Source of the DNA: Chloroflexota bacterium
Lineage (GTDB): Bacteria; Chloroflexota; Anaerolineae; Promineifilales; Promineifilaceae
Reading direction: 5' to 3'
Length of the DNA stretch: 39,303 nucleotides
NCBI GenBank assembly: GCA_024275635.1
Contig: JAJRYT010000138.1
Location: 1-39,303 of the forward strand
Positions 7,833-16,580 of this stretch are shown in pieces. The position numbers and the translations under genes are program-made. The stretch's first letter is position 1. Each line of letters begins with the position of its first letter. The notes below the pieces were generated by a model. It worked only from the letters and a program-made list of their open reading frames with translations. It searched no databases and was not told where the DNA came from.

Positions 7833-8969
7833 ATGCGAATTGGCATTGACGTAACGGCCGCTATCACCCAGGGCGGCGGCATCGGCCGTTACACACGGGA
7901 ACTGATACGCGCCTTAATCGCGCTGGATGGAGAGAACGATTACCATTTCTTCTCCGCCAAGCAGCCCCCGGCGCTGCCTGTCCCCGACCCCGTTCCCCGC
8001 GCTGCTAACATCCAGTATCATCCGGCGCCGCTTAACGAACGCTGGCTGTACCGGCTGTGGTACCGTCTGCGCCTGCCTGTGCCCGTGCAGTGGGTCACCG
8101 GCAAGCTCGATTTGTTCCATTCGCCAGATTTTGTGTTGCCGCCGGTCAGCGGCGGCATTCCTACCCTTTTAACGGTTCATGATCTATCATTTGTCCACTA
8201 CCCGGAAACATTCCCGGCGCAGCTGGTCGCCTATCTCAACCAGGTCGTACCCTGGTCGGTGAATCGGGCCACGCATATCCTGGCCGATTCGCAGTCCACA
8301 AAGGATGATCTGATCGATTTTTGGGGGGTTGCGGCCGCAAAGGTGACAGTTTTATATGCGGGGGTAAATGAGGCGTTTCAACCAGTGACGGAGGAGGCCC
8401 GACTAACGGCCGTTACCCGCAAATACCACCTGGGCCGCGCCCCTTACCTGCTGTGCGTGGGCACCCTGCAGCCGCGTAAAAACTACCAGATGCTCATTCG
8501 CGCCTTCCGGCCCATTGCTGCCGATTTTCCACACAACCTCGTCATCGCCGGAGGCAAAGGCTGGCTGTATGACGAAATGCTGGCGGAAGTGGAACGGCAA
8601 GAGTTAAACGGCCGTGTTCGCTTCATCGGTTTCGTAGATGACGCCGATTTACCGGCCCTGTACAGCGCCGCCGCGTTATTCGCCATGCCCAGTCTTTACG
8701 AAGGGTTTGGCCTGCCTCTGCTGGAAGCGATGGCTTGCGGCGTCCCTACCCTATCGGCCAATGTATCTAGTCTGCCAGAGGTGGTGGGGGATACGGCCGT
8801 ACAACTGCCGCCCACCCAGGAAACCGCCTGGACACAAGCCATTACCGAATTGTTAGACAACCCCGCCCAACGCGCCAAACTAATTGCCGCCGGTTTACGA
8901 CAGGCCCGCCAATTCACCTGGCGTCAATCAGCCCGGCAGCTGCGGCAGATTTACAGCCAATTATCCTAA
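7833..8969 (+). CDS. GT4-family glycosyltransferase
   Basis: A 378-residue GT-B fold enzyme transferring a sugar from a nucleotide donor with retention. The N-terminal glycine loop MRIGIDVTAAITQGGGIGRY is followed by a C-terminal donor domain with VGTLQPRKN and the EX7E-type PSLYEGFGLPLLEAMACG, all typical of mannosyltransferase-like GT4 proteins. The start is placed at ATG 7833 because the conserved Rossmann strand begins there; the frame is open 255 bases upstream only because it runs through a heptamer array. The gene is bracketed by two related repeat elements in direct orientation, which could allow its loss or exchange. Confidence 0.9.
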   Translation: MRIGIDVTAAITQGGGIGRYTRELIRALIALDGENDYHFFSAKQPPALPVPDPVPRAANIQYHPAPLNERWLYRLWYRLRLPVPVQWVTGKLDLFHSPDFVLPPVSGGIPTLLTVHDLSFVHYPETFPAQLVAYLNQVVPWSVNRATHILADSQSTKDDLIDFWGVAAAKVTVLYAGVNEAFQPVTEEARLTAVTRKYHLGRAPYLLCVGTLQPRKNYQMLIRAFRPIAADFPHNLVIAGGKGWLYDEMLAEVERQELNGRVRFIGFVDDADLPALYSAAALFAMPSLYEGFGLPLLEAMACGVPTLSANVSSLPEVVGDTAVQLPPTQETAWTQAITELLDNPAQRAKLIAAGLRQARQFTWRQSARQLRQIYSQLS

Positions 8970-8975
8970 ACAACT

Positions 8976-9104
8976 GTTCGGAAACAACTTCTTGATTTTC
9001 GTAATCCGTATTCCACGCACGATTCACAGTTCACGGATTACGGATTACGGATTACGGATTACGGATTACGGATTACGGATTACGGATTACGGATTACGGA
9101 TTAC
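8976..9104 (+). repeat. Heptanucleotide repeat element with leader (copy 2)
   Basis: The leader GTTCGGAAACAACT (8976-8989) and GTAATCCGTATTCC (9001-9014) match copy 1 at 7539. After a 20-base spacer come ten perfect consecutive GGATTAC units (9035-9104). GTAATCC in the leader is the exact reverse complement of the unit, so the pyrimidine arm seen in copy 1 is present but reduced to two units here. Confidence 0.92.
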
Positions 9105-9213
9105 GAATAACCAAAGCGCTGTTGCCCACACAATCACCAGCCCAACAGCTTTTCATCATCGTATCTTAACGCTGCTGATAACAGCAAATCTGATACTAAC
9201 ATTAGCGTATCTG

Positions 9214-9222
9214 TGGTACAAT
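9214..9222 (+). promoter_or_regulatory. Possible extended -10 promoter for polA
   Basis: TGGTACAAT has TG one base before the TACAAT hexamer (9217-9222), an extended -10 arrangement. It would give a 5' UTR of about 200 bases. The 8970-9430 gap otherwise holds the repeat element at 8976-9104, the degenerate heptamers at 9354-9388 and no convincing gene. Confidence 0.35.
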
Positions 9223-9353
9223 CCCCTCACAATAAAATCGCCCATTTGTTCCATAAAATACAGCATTTCGACCCGTCAATCAACAAACACATACACTGAA
9301 ATGCTCAAGAACAGACAAAACGGATGCGTGTGTTTCATTGCAGTATCATAGTC

Positions 9354-9388
9354 GTGTTCCGTTTACGGTTTACGGCTCGCGGCTTACA
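9354..9388 (+). repeat. Degenerate heptanucleotide tract upstream of polA
   Basis: Five in-register 7-mers read GTGTTCC, GTTTACG, GTTTACG, GCTCGCG, GCTTACA. They look like an eroded relative of the arrays at 7571 and 9035. The tract ends about 40 bases before the polA start. Confidence 0.5.
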
Positions 9389-9430
9389 GACAACTCATCT
9401 GACTGAAACGCACCCCAAACGGACAACCCT

Positions 9431-12223
9431 ATGACTACCCATAAACTTGTACTCATTGACGGACACGCTTTAGCCTACCGCATGTTCTTCGCCCTACCGC
9501 TGCAAGCATTCACCACCAAGCAGGGCGAGCCCACCAACGCCACTTACGGCTTTACCCGCACCTTGCTGGAACTGATCCTGGCCGACCAGCCGCCGCAGTA
9601 CCTGGCCGTCAGCTTCGACGTGGGCAAAACATTCCGCGATGATATTTTTACCGCCTACAAAGGCACGCGAGAAAAGATGCCCGACGAACTGCGCCAACAA
9701 ATCGAACGCATTAAAGAAGTAGTAGCCGCGCTCAACATCCCCATCTTGGAACTGGAAAGGTATGAAGCTGATGATGTTCTGGGAACCGTCGCCCAACAGG
9801 CCAAACCGCATAATGTGCCGGTTCACATCATCACCGGCGACCGAGATTTGCTGCAATTGGTGGATGAGAATACGCGCGTAGAACTGCCCACACGGGGCAG
9901 CCGCCCGCCAGAACTGTATGATGTGCCCGGTGTCATCGCCAAAATGGGTGTGCGACCTGATCAAATCGTGGACTTGAAGGCGTTGATGGGCGACTCCAGC
10001 GACAACATTCCAGGGGTAAAGGGCGTGGGTGTGAAAACGGCCGTTAAACTCCTCGCCCAATATGACACCCTCGACGCCATCTACGCCAACATCGAAGCCA
10101 TCAAAGGCGCTATGGGCAAAAAACTCGCCGCCGGCAAAGAAGACGCCTACCTCAGCCAAAAACTGGCTCGAATCGTCACCGACGCCCCCATCAAACTTGA
10201 TCTGGAATCCTGTGTGACGCAAGATTTTGCCGCCCAACCCGTTTTGGAAATGTTCCGAGAATTAGAATTCCGATCACTGACAAATATGCTGGTGGAAAAA
10301 GTAGGCGTCGCGGGCAAAACCGTTTCCGACGCCCCCGGCCAGCCCCCCACTGAAACCATCGCCATCCAAACACCGGCCCAACTTAACAAATTAGTTAAAG
10401 AACTGGAAGCCGCCCCAGCCATCAGCTTCGACGTGGAAACCACCGGCCTGGACAAAATGACAGCCGAACTCGTTGGCGTCTGTCTAGCCGTTGCGCCGCC
10501 AACCGCTTACTATATCCCCATCGGCCACTTGGCTCAGGCCGCCCAAGCCGCCAGCGGGCAAATGGCCCTCTTCGCCGGGGAACCTACCCTGGCAGAAGGT
10601 CAGCTTCCGTTGACAAAAGTCCTGGGCGCCCTCCGCGCTCCGCTCACCAACCCCCGCATTTCCAAAATCGCCCACAACGCTAAATATGACTACATGATTT
10701 TAGAGCGGTACGGCCTGCCTGTCGCCCCCATCACCTTCGACACGATGATAGCCGAGTGGCTCACCGATCCGGCCACCAAGCATAAAGGTCTCAAAGATTT
10801 AGCCTTCCACCGGCTGGGCATGGAAATGACCCACATCAAAACCCTCATCGGCAAAGGTAAAAACCAAAAAAGTTTCGCCGAGGTCCCCATCGAAGAAGCT
10901 GCGCCCTATGGGGCAGCCGACGCCGACATGACCTTGCGTCTTGTCGAACCGCTCCAGGAAGAAATCGCCAAAAAGGGGCTGGAAAAGCTGCTCGACCTGG
11001 AAATCCCGCTCATTCCCGTCCTGTCGGCGATGGAGAAGGAAGGGGTGGGTGTGGACGCCGGCTTTTTCCGCCAAATGTCGCAAGATTTAGCCGCCCGCCT
11101 TTTACAGTTGGAGGCGAAGATTCACGAGATTGCCGGCAGCCCGTTCAACATCAACTCAACGCAGCAGTTGAGCGATGTGCTGTTCAAAAAGCTAGGGCTG
11201 CCGCACGAGGGGTTGAAAAAATTAAAAAGCGGCCACTTTTCAACGGCCGCTAACGTCCTCGACAGTCTCAAAAAAGCGGACGCCAGCGGCATCATCGCCG
11301 CCATCCTGGAATACCGTGAACTGGGTAAGCTCAAAAGCACCTACGTAGATGCACTGCCGCAAATGATTAACCCCAACACCGGCCGTATTCACACCAGTTT
11401 CAACCAAACCGGGGCGATTACGGGGCGAATTGCCAGCAACAACCCTAATTTGCAAAATATCCCTATCCGCAGTGAGGTAGGGCGACAAATCCGGCGCGGA
11501 TTTGTCGCCCGGCCCGGTTGGATTTTCCTGGCGGCTGATTATTCGCAGGTGGAACTGCGGGTGTTGGCGCACATCAGTCAAGATGAAGCCTTGCTGGAGG
11601 CGTTTCGGCAGGATCAGGATATTCACCGCACAACGGCCGCGGCCGTCTACAGTATCCCGGTGGAGGAAGTGACCTATAACCAGCGCCGTTTTGCCAAAGC
11701 GGTTAATTTTGGCCTGATTTATGGCATGGGGGCGTTCCGGTTGGCCCGCGATTCGGAGCTGACGCTGTCCGAGGCAGAGAATTACATCAAAGAATATTTC
11801 GCCCGTTTCCCCGGTATCCAGCGTTATTTGGATAAGACCAAAGAGAAAGCCAAAAAAGATGGCTATGTGGAGACGTTGTTTGGCCGCCGCCGTTATTTCC
11901 CTATTTTTAAGGCGCAGGGGAGCGGCCGTAACAAGCAGTTTGAACTGCGCGCCGAGCGGGAAGCGGTCAACCACCCCATTCAGGGCACGGCCGCTGACAT
12001 CATCAAAATCGCCATGCTGCGCCTGCACGACGAATTGATGGCCAATTACCAGGCACGCATGATTCTCCAAGTCCACGACGAACTGCTGCTGGAAGTACCC
12101 GAAGACGAACTAGTGCAGGTGAAACCGCTAATGATCGACATCATGTCCAACGCCTTCAAGCTGGCTGTGCCGCTCAAAGTAGACGCCAGCACCGGCTACA
12201 ACTGGCTGGAATTGAAGGAATAG
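9431..12223 (+). CDS. polA: DNA polymerase I
   Basis: A 930-residue full-length enzyme. The N-terminal 5'-3' exonuclease (about 1-290) has IDGHALAYR, YEADDVLGT and the helix-hairpin-helix SSDNIPGVKGVGVKTA. The proofreading domain is intact: Asp334 and Glu336 in FDVETTGL, HNAKYD, and Tyr493/Asp497 in YGAAD. The polymerase domain has motif A around Asp703 (AADYSQVELR), motif B (RRFAKAVNFGLIYG) and motif C with Asp883 (QVHDELLLEVP). It fills gaps and removes primers in repair and replication. The initiating ATG has only a poor ribosome-binding site; the conserved sequence begins at once, so the start is sound. Many polA genes in Gram-positive and Chloroflexi lineages lose the exonuclease residues; this one has not. 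Confidence 0.97.
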   Translation: MTTHKLVLIDGHALAYRMFFALPLQAFTTKQGEPTNATYGFTRTLLELILADQPPQYLAVSFDVGKTFRDDIFTAYKGTREKMPDELRQQIERIKEVVAALNIPILELERYEADDVLGTVAQQAKPHNVPVHIITGDRDLLQLVDENTRVELPTRGSRPPELYDVPGVIAKMGVRPDQIVDLKALMGDSSDNIPGVKGVGVKTAVKLLAQYDTLDAIYANIEAIKGAMGKKLAAGKEDAYLSQKLARIVTDAPIKLDLESCVTQDFAAQPVLEMFRELEFRSLTNMLVEKVGVAGKTVSDAPGQPPTETIAIQTPAQLNKLVKELEAAPAISFDVETTGLDKMTAELVGVCLAVAPPTAYYIPIGHLAQAAQAASGQMALFAGEPTLAEGQLPLTKVLGALRAPLTNPRISKIAHNAKYDYMILERYGLPVAPITFDTMIAEWLTDPATKHKGLKDLAFHRLGMEMTHIKTLIGKGKNQKSFAEVPIEEAAPYGAADADMTLRLVEPLQEEIAKKGLEKLLDLEIPLIPVLSAMEKEGVGVDAGFFRQMSQDLAARLLQLEAKIHEIAGSPFNINSTQQLSDVLFKKLGLPHEGLKKLKSGHFSTAANVLDSLKKADASGIIAAILEYRELGKLKSTYVDALPQMINPNTGRIHTSFNQTGAITGRIASNNPNLQNIPIRSEVGRQIRRGFVARPGWIFLAADYSQVELRVLAHISQDEALLEAFRQDQDIHRTTAAAVYSIPVEEVTYNQRRFAKAVNFGLIYGMGAFRLARDSELTLSEAENYIKEYFARFPGIQRYLDKTKEKAKKDGYVETLFGRRRYFPIFKAQGSGRNKQFELRAEREAVNHPIQGTAADIIKIAMLRLHDELMANYQARMILQVHDELLLEVPEDELVQVKPLMIDIMSNAFKLAVPLKVDASTGYNWLELKE

Positions 12224-12235
12224 AAAAGGTGATTT

Positions 12236-12466
12236 ATGGAAGAAAAAATTTTAACATGGCATCCTCAGGGAAAACAGGGGACAAATATTAGCAAAACCAA
12301 GTATGATCAGGTTACAGTGACGATTGTGTCGGCGCTGGAGACGCAGGGGGAACTGACATTTATGGAACTCAATATGGCAGTAGGCCGCCAATTGGCGAAC
12401 AATACAGAGACTGATTTTTTAGTGACGAAACGGCCGTTTTCAGGTATCGTCTTACAAGAAACTTGA
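12236..12466 (+). CDS. Small conserved-looking protein of unknown function
   Basis: A 76-residue soluble protein, thirteen bases after polA and preceded by a good ribosome-binding site (AAAGGTG). The N-terminus LTWHPQGKQGTNISKTKYD followed by a predicted helical segment with LTFMELNMAV looks like a small winged-helix-type domain, loosely reminiscent of DUF6958 proteins; this is a guess. The last residues KRPFSGIVLQET are encoded across an ACGGCCGT palindrome, so the C-terminus may be altered relative to relatives. Co-transcribed with polA and the downstream acyltransferase by position. Confidence 0.6.
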   Translation: MEEKILTWHPQGKQGTNISKTKYDQVTVTIVSALETQGELTFMELNMAVGRQLANNTETDFLVTKRPFSGIVLQET

Positions 12467-12480
12467 AAGGGATGTATTAA

Positions 12481-13071
12481 ATGAAAGTACAACAACTGGG
12501 GGATGCCGTCCCCAAACGCGGCAATAAGTTAACCCGCTGGTCAGGTCGGGCTATTTTAGCCCTGTTTGGCTGGCAAATCGCTGGACAGGCGCCTAATTTA
12601 CCCAAATTTGTCGCCATAGGGGCGCCACATACCTCCAACTGGGATTTCCCCCTGGCGATGCTGGTATTTATTGCCTTGGGCCTGCGCATTTCCTGGATGG
12701 GCAAAGATTCGTTTATAAATGGCCGCCTGAAGCGCGTGTGGCATTGGATGGGCGGGGTCGCTATCAATCGCCGCGCAGCACATGGCGTTGTTAATCAAAT
12801 GGTTGATGTATTTAACAAACGCGACAAGTTCGTGCTGGGCATTACGCCAGAAGGGACGCGGCAAAAGGTAGCCAAATGGAGAACAGGCTTTTATCACATT
12901 GCCTGCGAAGCTAATGTGCCCATTCTTCCCATTGTCATTGACTACCAGAAAAAAACATTACACCTGCACCCTATCTTCATTCCCTCTGGTGATTTAACGG
13001 TTGATCTGGCTAAAATTCAGGCGTTGTTCGCGGCCGCGCGCGGTAAAAGACCCCATTTATATCAGATATAA
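12481..13071 (+). CDS. PlsC-like lysophospholipid acyltransferase
   Basis: A 196-residue acyltransferase of the PlsC/AGPAT superfamily, which acylates lysophosphatidate or a related acceptor in membrane lipid synthesis. The catalytic HX4D is His50-Asp55 in APHTSNWDFP, and the acceptor phosphate-binding motif is PEGTR (123-127) followed by KWRTGFYHIA. A further block PILPIVIDY matches motif IV. It lacks an obvious transmembrane anchor at the N-terminus. AAAGGGA precedes the ATG. The short form resembles the group of acyltransferases seen beside metabolic genes rather than the main PlsC, so the exact acceptor is unknown. Confidence 0.85.
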   Translation: MKVQQLGDAVPKRGNKLTRWSGRAILALFGWQIAGQAPNLPKFVAIGAPHTSNWDFPLAMLVFIALGLRISWMGKDSFINGRLKRVWHWMGGVAINRRAAHGVVNQMVDVFNKRDKFVLGITPEGTRQKVAKWRTGFYHIACEANVPILPIVIDYQKKTLHLHPIFIPSGDLTVDLAKIQALFAAARGKRPHLYQI

Positions 13072-13072
13072 T
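13067..13072 (+). promoter_or_regulatory. -10 element TATAAT immediately before the MttB-family gene
   Basis: A consensus TATAAT overlaps the stop of the acyltransferase gene and ends nine bases before the ATG at 13081. There is no room for a ribosome-binding site after the expected start of transcription, so a leaderless or near-leaderless mRNA is likely. No clear -35 was seen. Confidence 0.5.
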
Positions 13073-13080
13073 CGAATGAT

Positions 13081-14604
13081 ATGAAACCTACCCTCCAGGT
13101 TCTGGAAGATGGTTTAACTGTCCGTATTCTAGACGAAGCCAAACAGATTTTGAGTGAAATTGGCGTCGCGGTGAGGGGGCCGGCGCTGCGCCACAGATTG
13201 CTGGATCACGGGCTAAAAAATGACGGGAGAAACGGCCGTATCCGCTTCCCGCCCCATGTCATTGACACCGCTATTGCCAACGCTCCTCGCACCTTCCCAT
13301 TGTACGACCGGGACGGGAACCCCCATGCCCAACTAGGCGACGACAACGTCCACTTCGTGCCCGGTTCCAGCGGACTCAAGGTACTGGACCACCGCACCGG
13401 GCATACGCGGCTGGCGAACACGGCCGATTTCGTCGAATACATCCGCCTGGCCGATGGGCTGGATCATATCGCCTACCTGGCAACCGCCTTCTCCACCAAC
13501 AACGACATCGAACCACAAATTTCCGATGCCTGGCGACTTTATCTCAGCCTGACCAACTCGCGCAAGCCAGTTGTCACCGGCGCGTTTACGGAAGATGGCG
13601 TGCCGCGCATGGCGGCAATGATGCAGCTTTTCCGCCGCGACCGGGCTGACCTCATCGCCCGCCCCCTATCCATCTTCACCATCACTGCCACCGGCATGTT
13701 CCGCTACAGCGAAGATTCCTGCCAGAATTTACTCGACTGCGTGGAAGCGGGCATTCCGGTTGAGATTGTGCCTGTCACCCTCATGGGTCTCATCGCCCCG
13801 GTCACATTGGTGGGCGCGGTCGTTTTCCATGTGGCCGATGTCCTGGCCGGTTTGACAATGGCCCAGATTGTCCGCCCCGGCGCGCCGGTTTTGTTTGGCG
13901 GCGCGCCGGCTGCATTTCACATGAAAGCGGCCGCCTCGCCCATGATCGCCGTCGAGGCGCTGCATCTTGACCTGGCTTACGTCGCCGTCGCCAAATCGCT
14001 GGGACTGCCGACGCAGGCGTACATGGCTTTAAGCGAAGGCAAATTCCTGGACGCCCAGGCTGGCGGAGAGACATTTGGCAGCGCCCTGCTGGCGGCGTTG
14101 GCCGGGATCAATTCTGTTTCCGGGCCGGGGATGCTCGATTATCTACTGGTGTTCAGCCTAGCCAAACTGGCGCTGGATGATGAGTGGTGTGGTCAGGCGC
14201 TGCATCTGGTACGCGACCTGAAGCCGCAAGATGATTTGCCCACGCTGGAACTGGCGCGGGCGCTTTTGGACGAGCAGCACATGCTTACGGCCGCACATAC
14301 GATGCGGCATTGGCCGCAGGCGTTGTACCTGCCCGGCGCGGTGATTGACCGAGAAAACCGGGAGAATTGGGAAAAAGCCGGTCGATCCACATTGGAGGAA
14401 CGCGCTTTTAACGAGGTGGAGCGACGGTTGGCAGCTTACGCGCCTATTGAAACGGATGCCAAACTGGCGGCCGAAATGCAGCGGTTGCTACGGGCGGGGA
14501 TGGTGGATCGGGAACGGCCGTTTCCCCCCATCCCCCCGCTTGTTACGCAACCCACCTTCACCAGCCGCCAACGGCGGAAACGCAAACATGCGCGGCGTTT
14601 ATAA
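13081..14604 (+). CDS. MttB-family (trimethylamine methyltransferase-like) protein, non-pyrrolysine
   Basis: A 507-residue member of the MttB superfamily. N-terminal [16 protein letters not shown], then [18 protein letters not shown] and [14 protein letters not shown] are typical landmarks, with a TIM-barrel length. Classical MttB reads an in-frame amber codon as pyrrolysine; this frame has none, placing it with the glycine-betaine-type (MtgB-like) methyltransferases that pass a methyl group to a corrinoid protein. No corrinoid protein or activase gene is nearby, so substrate and partner are unknown. The C-terminus ends in a basic tail ([12 protein letters not shown]). Start is the ATG just after TATAAT; it is probably its own transcription unit. 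Confidence 0.82.
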   Translation: MKPTLQVLEDGLTVRILDEAKQILSEIGVAVRGPALRHRLLDHGLKNDGRNGRIRFPPHVIDTAIANAPRTFPLYDRDGNPHAQLGDDNVHFVPGSSGLKVLDHRTGHTRLANTADFVEYIRLADGLDHIAYLATAFSTNNDIEPQISDAWRLYLSLTNSRKPVVTGAFTEDGVPRMAAMMQLFRRDRADLIARPLSIFTITATGMFRYSEDSCQNLLDCVEAGIPVEIVPVTLMGLIAPVTLVGAVVFHVADVLAGLTMAQIVRPGAPVLFGGAPAAFHMKAAASPMIAVEALHLDLAYVAVAKSLGLPTQAYMALSEGKFLDAQAGGETFGSALLAALAGINSVSGPGMLDYLLVFSLAKLALDDEWCGQALHLVRDLKPQDDLPTLELARALLDEQHMLTAAHTMRHWPQALYLPGAVIDRENRENWEKAGRSTLEERAFNEVERRLAAYAPIETDAKLAAEMQRLLRAGMVDRERPFPPIPPLVTQPTFTSRQRRKRKHARRL

Positions 14605-14627
14605 GCGGGGAAACTTATAGTTATGGT

Positions 14628-14633
14628 TACAAT
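14628..14633 (+). promoter_or_regulatory. -10 element TACAAT immediately before the YceI gene
   Basis: TACAAT ends seven bases before the ATG at 14640, which places the expected transcription start at or next to the start codon. No ribosome-binding site is present. This is the second leaderless-type arrangement in the window. Confidence 0.45.
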
Positions 14634-14639
14634 AAGCAC

Positions 14640-15335
14640 ATGAAAGACCCTGTTTTACGTGGCGGACTGCTGGTGTTAGGTCTGGGAATCGCTGTCATTG
14701 CGGTTGTATGGCGCTTTTTTTTACGGCCGTCCACCATCCCCCAAGAACCGCTGCCCAGCATTCCCATCACAGATGCGGCCGCTGACGCTGTCATTTTCGA
14801 AATTGACCCGACTGAATCAGGCGTGCGCTTTACGTTGAATGAGACGCTGCGCGGCCAACCTAAAACCGTCGTCGGCGTGACCAAGCGGGTAGCCGGTCAA
14901 ATCGCCCTGGATTGGGCCGATTTAACCGCAGTCCAGGTAGGCGTCATCCAGGTTGACGCGCGCGCTTTTTATACGGACGATCTTTTCCGTGATGAATCGC
15001 TGCACGCCTGGATTTTAGACAGCCAGGATTATCCGCTGATTACATTTTCACCTACCGGCATCTCTGATTTACCGGCACAGATAGAAGTGGGAGAAACGGC
15101 CGTCTTTCGCATCAACGGCGACTTAACCATCCGCGACACCACCCGGCCGGTTACATTTACGGTTACGGCCGTACCCATCACCACAACTCGGCTCGAAGGC
15201 CGCGTTTCCGCCACGATCAACCGCAGCGACTTTGCGCTTAATATTCCCCAGGCTCCTGGCGTTGCCAATGTGGATGAGATCGTGTTATTGGAGATTGAGT
15301 TTGTGGCAACGGCCGTCAGTAACCGTCCAAAATAA
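14640..15335 (+). CDS. Membrane-anchored YceI-family protein
   Basis: A 231-residue protein with a single N-terminal membrane helix (about 7-27) and an extracytoplasmic YceI lipocalin-like domain (about 50-228). Landmarks are the opening FEIDPTESGVRFTLNE, DDLFRDESLHAWILDSQDYP and the closing NRSDFAL. YceI proteins bind polyisoprenoid or other amphipathic ligands in a beta-barrel. Family members are usually secreted with a cleaved signal; here no cleavage site is evident, so anchoring is inferred. It is transcribed convergently with the MFS gene, with 20 bases between stops and no obvious terminator. Confidence 0.85.
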   Translation: MKDPVLRGGLLVLGLGIAVIAVVWRFFLRPSTIPQEPLPSIPITDAAADAVIFEIDPTESGVRFTLNETLRGQPKTVVGVTKRVAGQIALDWADLTAVQVGVIQVDARAFYTDDLFRDESLHAWILDSQDYPLITFSPTGISDLPAQIEVGETAVFRINGDLTIRDTTRPVTFTVTAVPITTTRLEGRVSATINRSDFALNIPQAPGVANVDEIVLLEIEFVATAVSNRPK

Positions 15336-15355
15336 GTTCCATCCACCATCAACCC

Positions 15356-16570
15356 CTATACATGTTGAGGCTTACCTTTTCTCGGCAAAAACCACACCGC
15401 AGGAAGGCTAAACAAGGCCACAATACCGCTCCATAAAAATGCGTTCATTAAGCCAAAGCGGTCAGCCAACAGACCGACAACCCAGATGCCCAGGGCGCGC
15501 ACTAAAAAGTTTATCGCCAGATAAATACCATTAGCCAACGCCCGCTGCTCCGGAAATTCATCCTGTACCAAAGCCAGTAAAACCGGCTGCGGCGCAATGG
15601 TTGTGAATCCCAAAACAATCAAAATTGGAAATGATAACCAGCCAGGCCCGAACAAAAACACCATCAATAATAACGGCGATACGCCCAGCAAGAATAACAA
15701 GACGCGCGCGCGCCCTAACCGGTCGCTGGCTGTGCCGGAGAACAACGCGCCTATCACCCCAGCTGCTTCCAAAATCGTCAATGAAGCCGCCGCTAACCAT
15801 AAACTGGCGTGTAAAACATCGCTCATAAAAATGGGCAAATAGGTTGTCAGGGATACTTGCATAAAAACACGCGCCAGAACAAGCCAGGTAAGGGCCGGGA
15901 AGATCAGCCGCGCTTTAGGCCCGATTGTATGCCAGGACGGCCGTTTCCGTGCAGATAACGGCCGTGCCGGAACAGTTCGCAGGCGACAATACAAAATAGC
16001 CGATACCAGCCAGCCCACAATCGCCAGCCGCCAGATGCCGCCCAGACCAAACCATTCTACCCCGGCCACCACGATCAGGGGGCCAAGCGTGCGGCCTAAC
16101 TCCCCGCCGGCCATAAACATACTCATGCCCTTACCCACGTGGCGGCCCGATACCCGCCCAATCATCGCTGGAGCCGGTGCGTGAAACGCGGCAATGCTCA
16201 CCCCGGCAGCAAACAGCAGCAGCGCCAATGATACATAACTAGAAACAAGCCCCAGCGCACTCATCAGCGTCGCCGTCACGGCCGGAGCCAGGATAATGAA
16301 GTACCGTAAACTCACCTTGTCAGCCAGGTAGCCGATGAACGGATTAAGCAAACTGGGGATTTCGGAGAAAATCGCCAGACCGCCGGTAAGCGCGTAACCG
16401 GTTGCCAGCCGTTCCTGCAGCAGCGGCAGCAAAGGGGCCAAAAACGCGCTGAACGTATCATGTGTAAAATGGCCGCCAACAATCGTCAAAACCTGGTCAG
16501 TATGAAATTCATCTTCTGAGGGTATCGCTTGAATAGTTATCTGTTTTTGTTTCCCAACCTGATTGCTCAT
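15356..16570 (-). CDS. MFS transporter, fosmidomycin-resistance (Fsr)-like
   Basis: A 404-residue 12-helix major facilitator. GGHFTHDTFSAFLAPLLPLL at the first helix and the AFHAPAPAMIGRVSG / FMAGGELGRTLGPL pair match the Fsr-type drug exporters. The start is placed at ATG 16570, preceded by AAGGCG; the frame extends 213 bases upstream, but that extension is antisense-like sequence over the upstream SDR gene in another frame. It lies ten bases after the SDR stop, so the pair forms an operon. The exported substrate is unknown. Confidence 0.85.
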   Translation of the reverse strand: MSNQVGKQKQITIQAIPSEDEFHTDQVLTIVGGHFTHDTFSAFLAPLLPLLQERLATGYALTGGLAIFSEIPSLLNPFIGYLADKVSLRYFIILAPAVTATLMSALGLVSSYVSLALLLFAAGVSIAAFHAPAPAMIGRVSGRHVGKGMSMFMAGGELGRTLGPLIVVAGVEWFGLGGIWRLAIVGWLVSAILYCRLRTVPARPLSARKRPSWHTIGPKARLIFPALTWLVLARVFMQVSLTTYLPIFMSDVLHASLWLAAASLTILEAAGVIGALFSGTASDRLGRARVLLFLLGVSPLLLMVFLFGPGWLSFPILIVLGFTTIAPQPVLLALVQDEFPEQRALANGIYLAINFLVRALGIWVVGLLADRFGLMNAFLWSGIVALFSLPAVWFLPRKGKPQHV

Positions 16571-16580
16571 CCTATTCGCC

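Noticed and set aside
9105..9430. Small gene or RNA between the heptamer array and polA
   Set aside because: No frame with a ribosome-binding site or recognisable fold; the only open frame begins inside the glycosyltransferase gene and runs through the repeats.
9494..12076. Long antisense frames opposite polA (9494-10237 and 11240-12076)
   Set aside because: They mirror strong coding bias on the plus strand, have no family resemblance and no ribosome-binding sites.
13081..14604. Pyrrolysine-containing MttB
   Set aside because: No in-frame TAG occurs in the gene, and no pyrrolysine genes are in the window.
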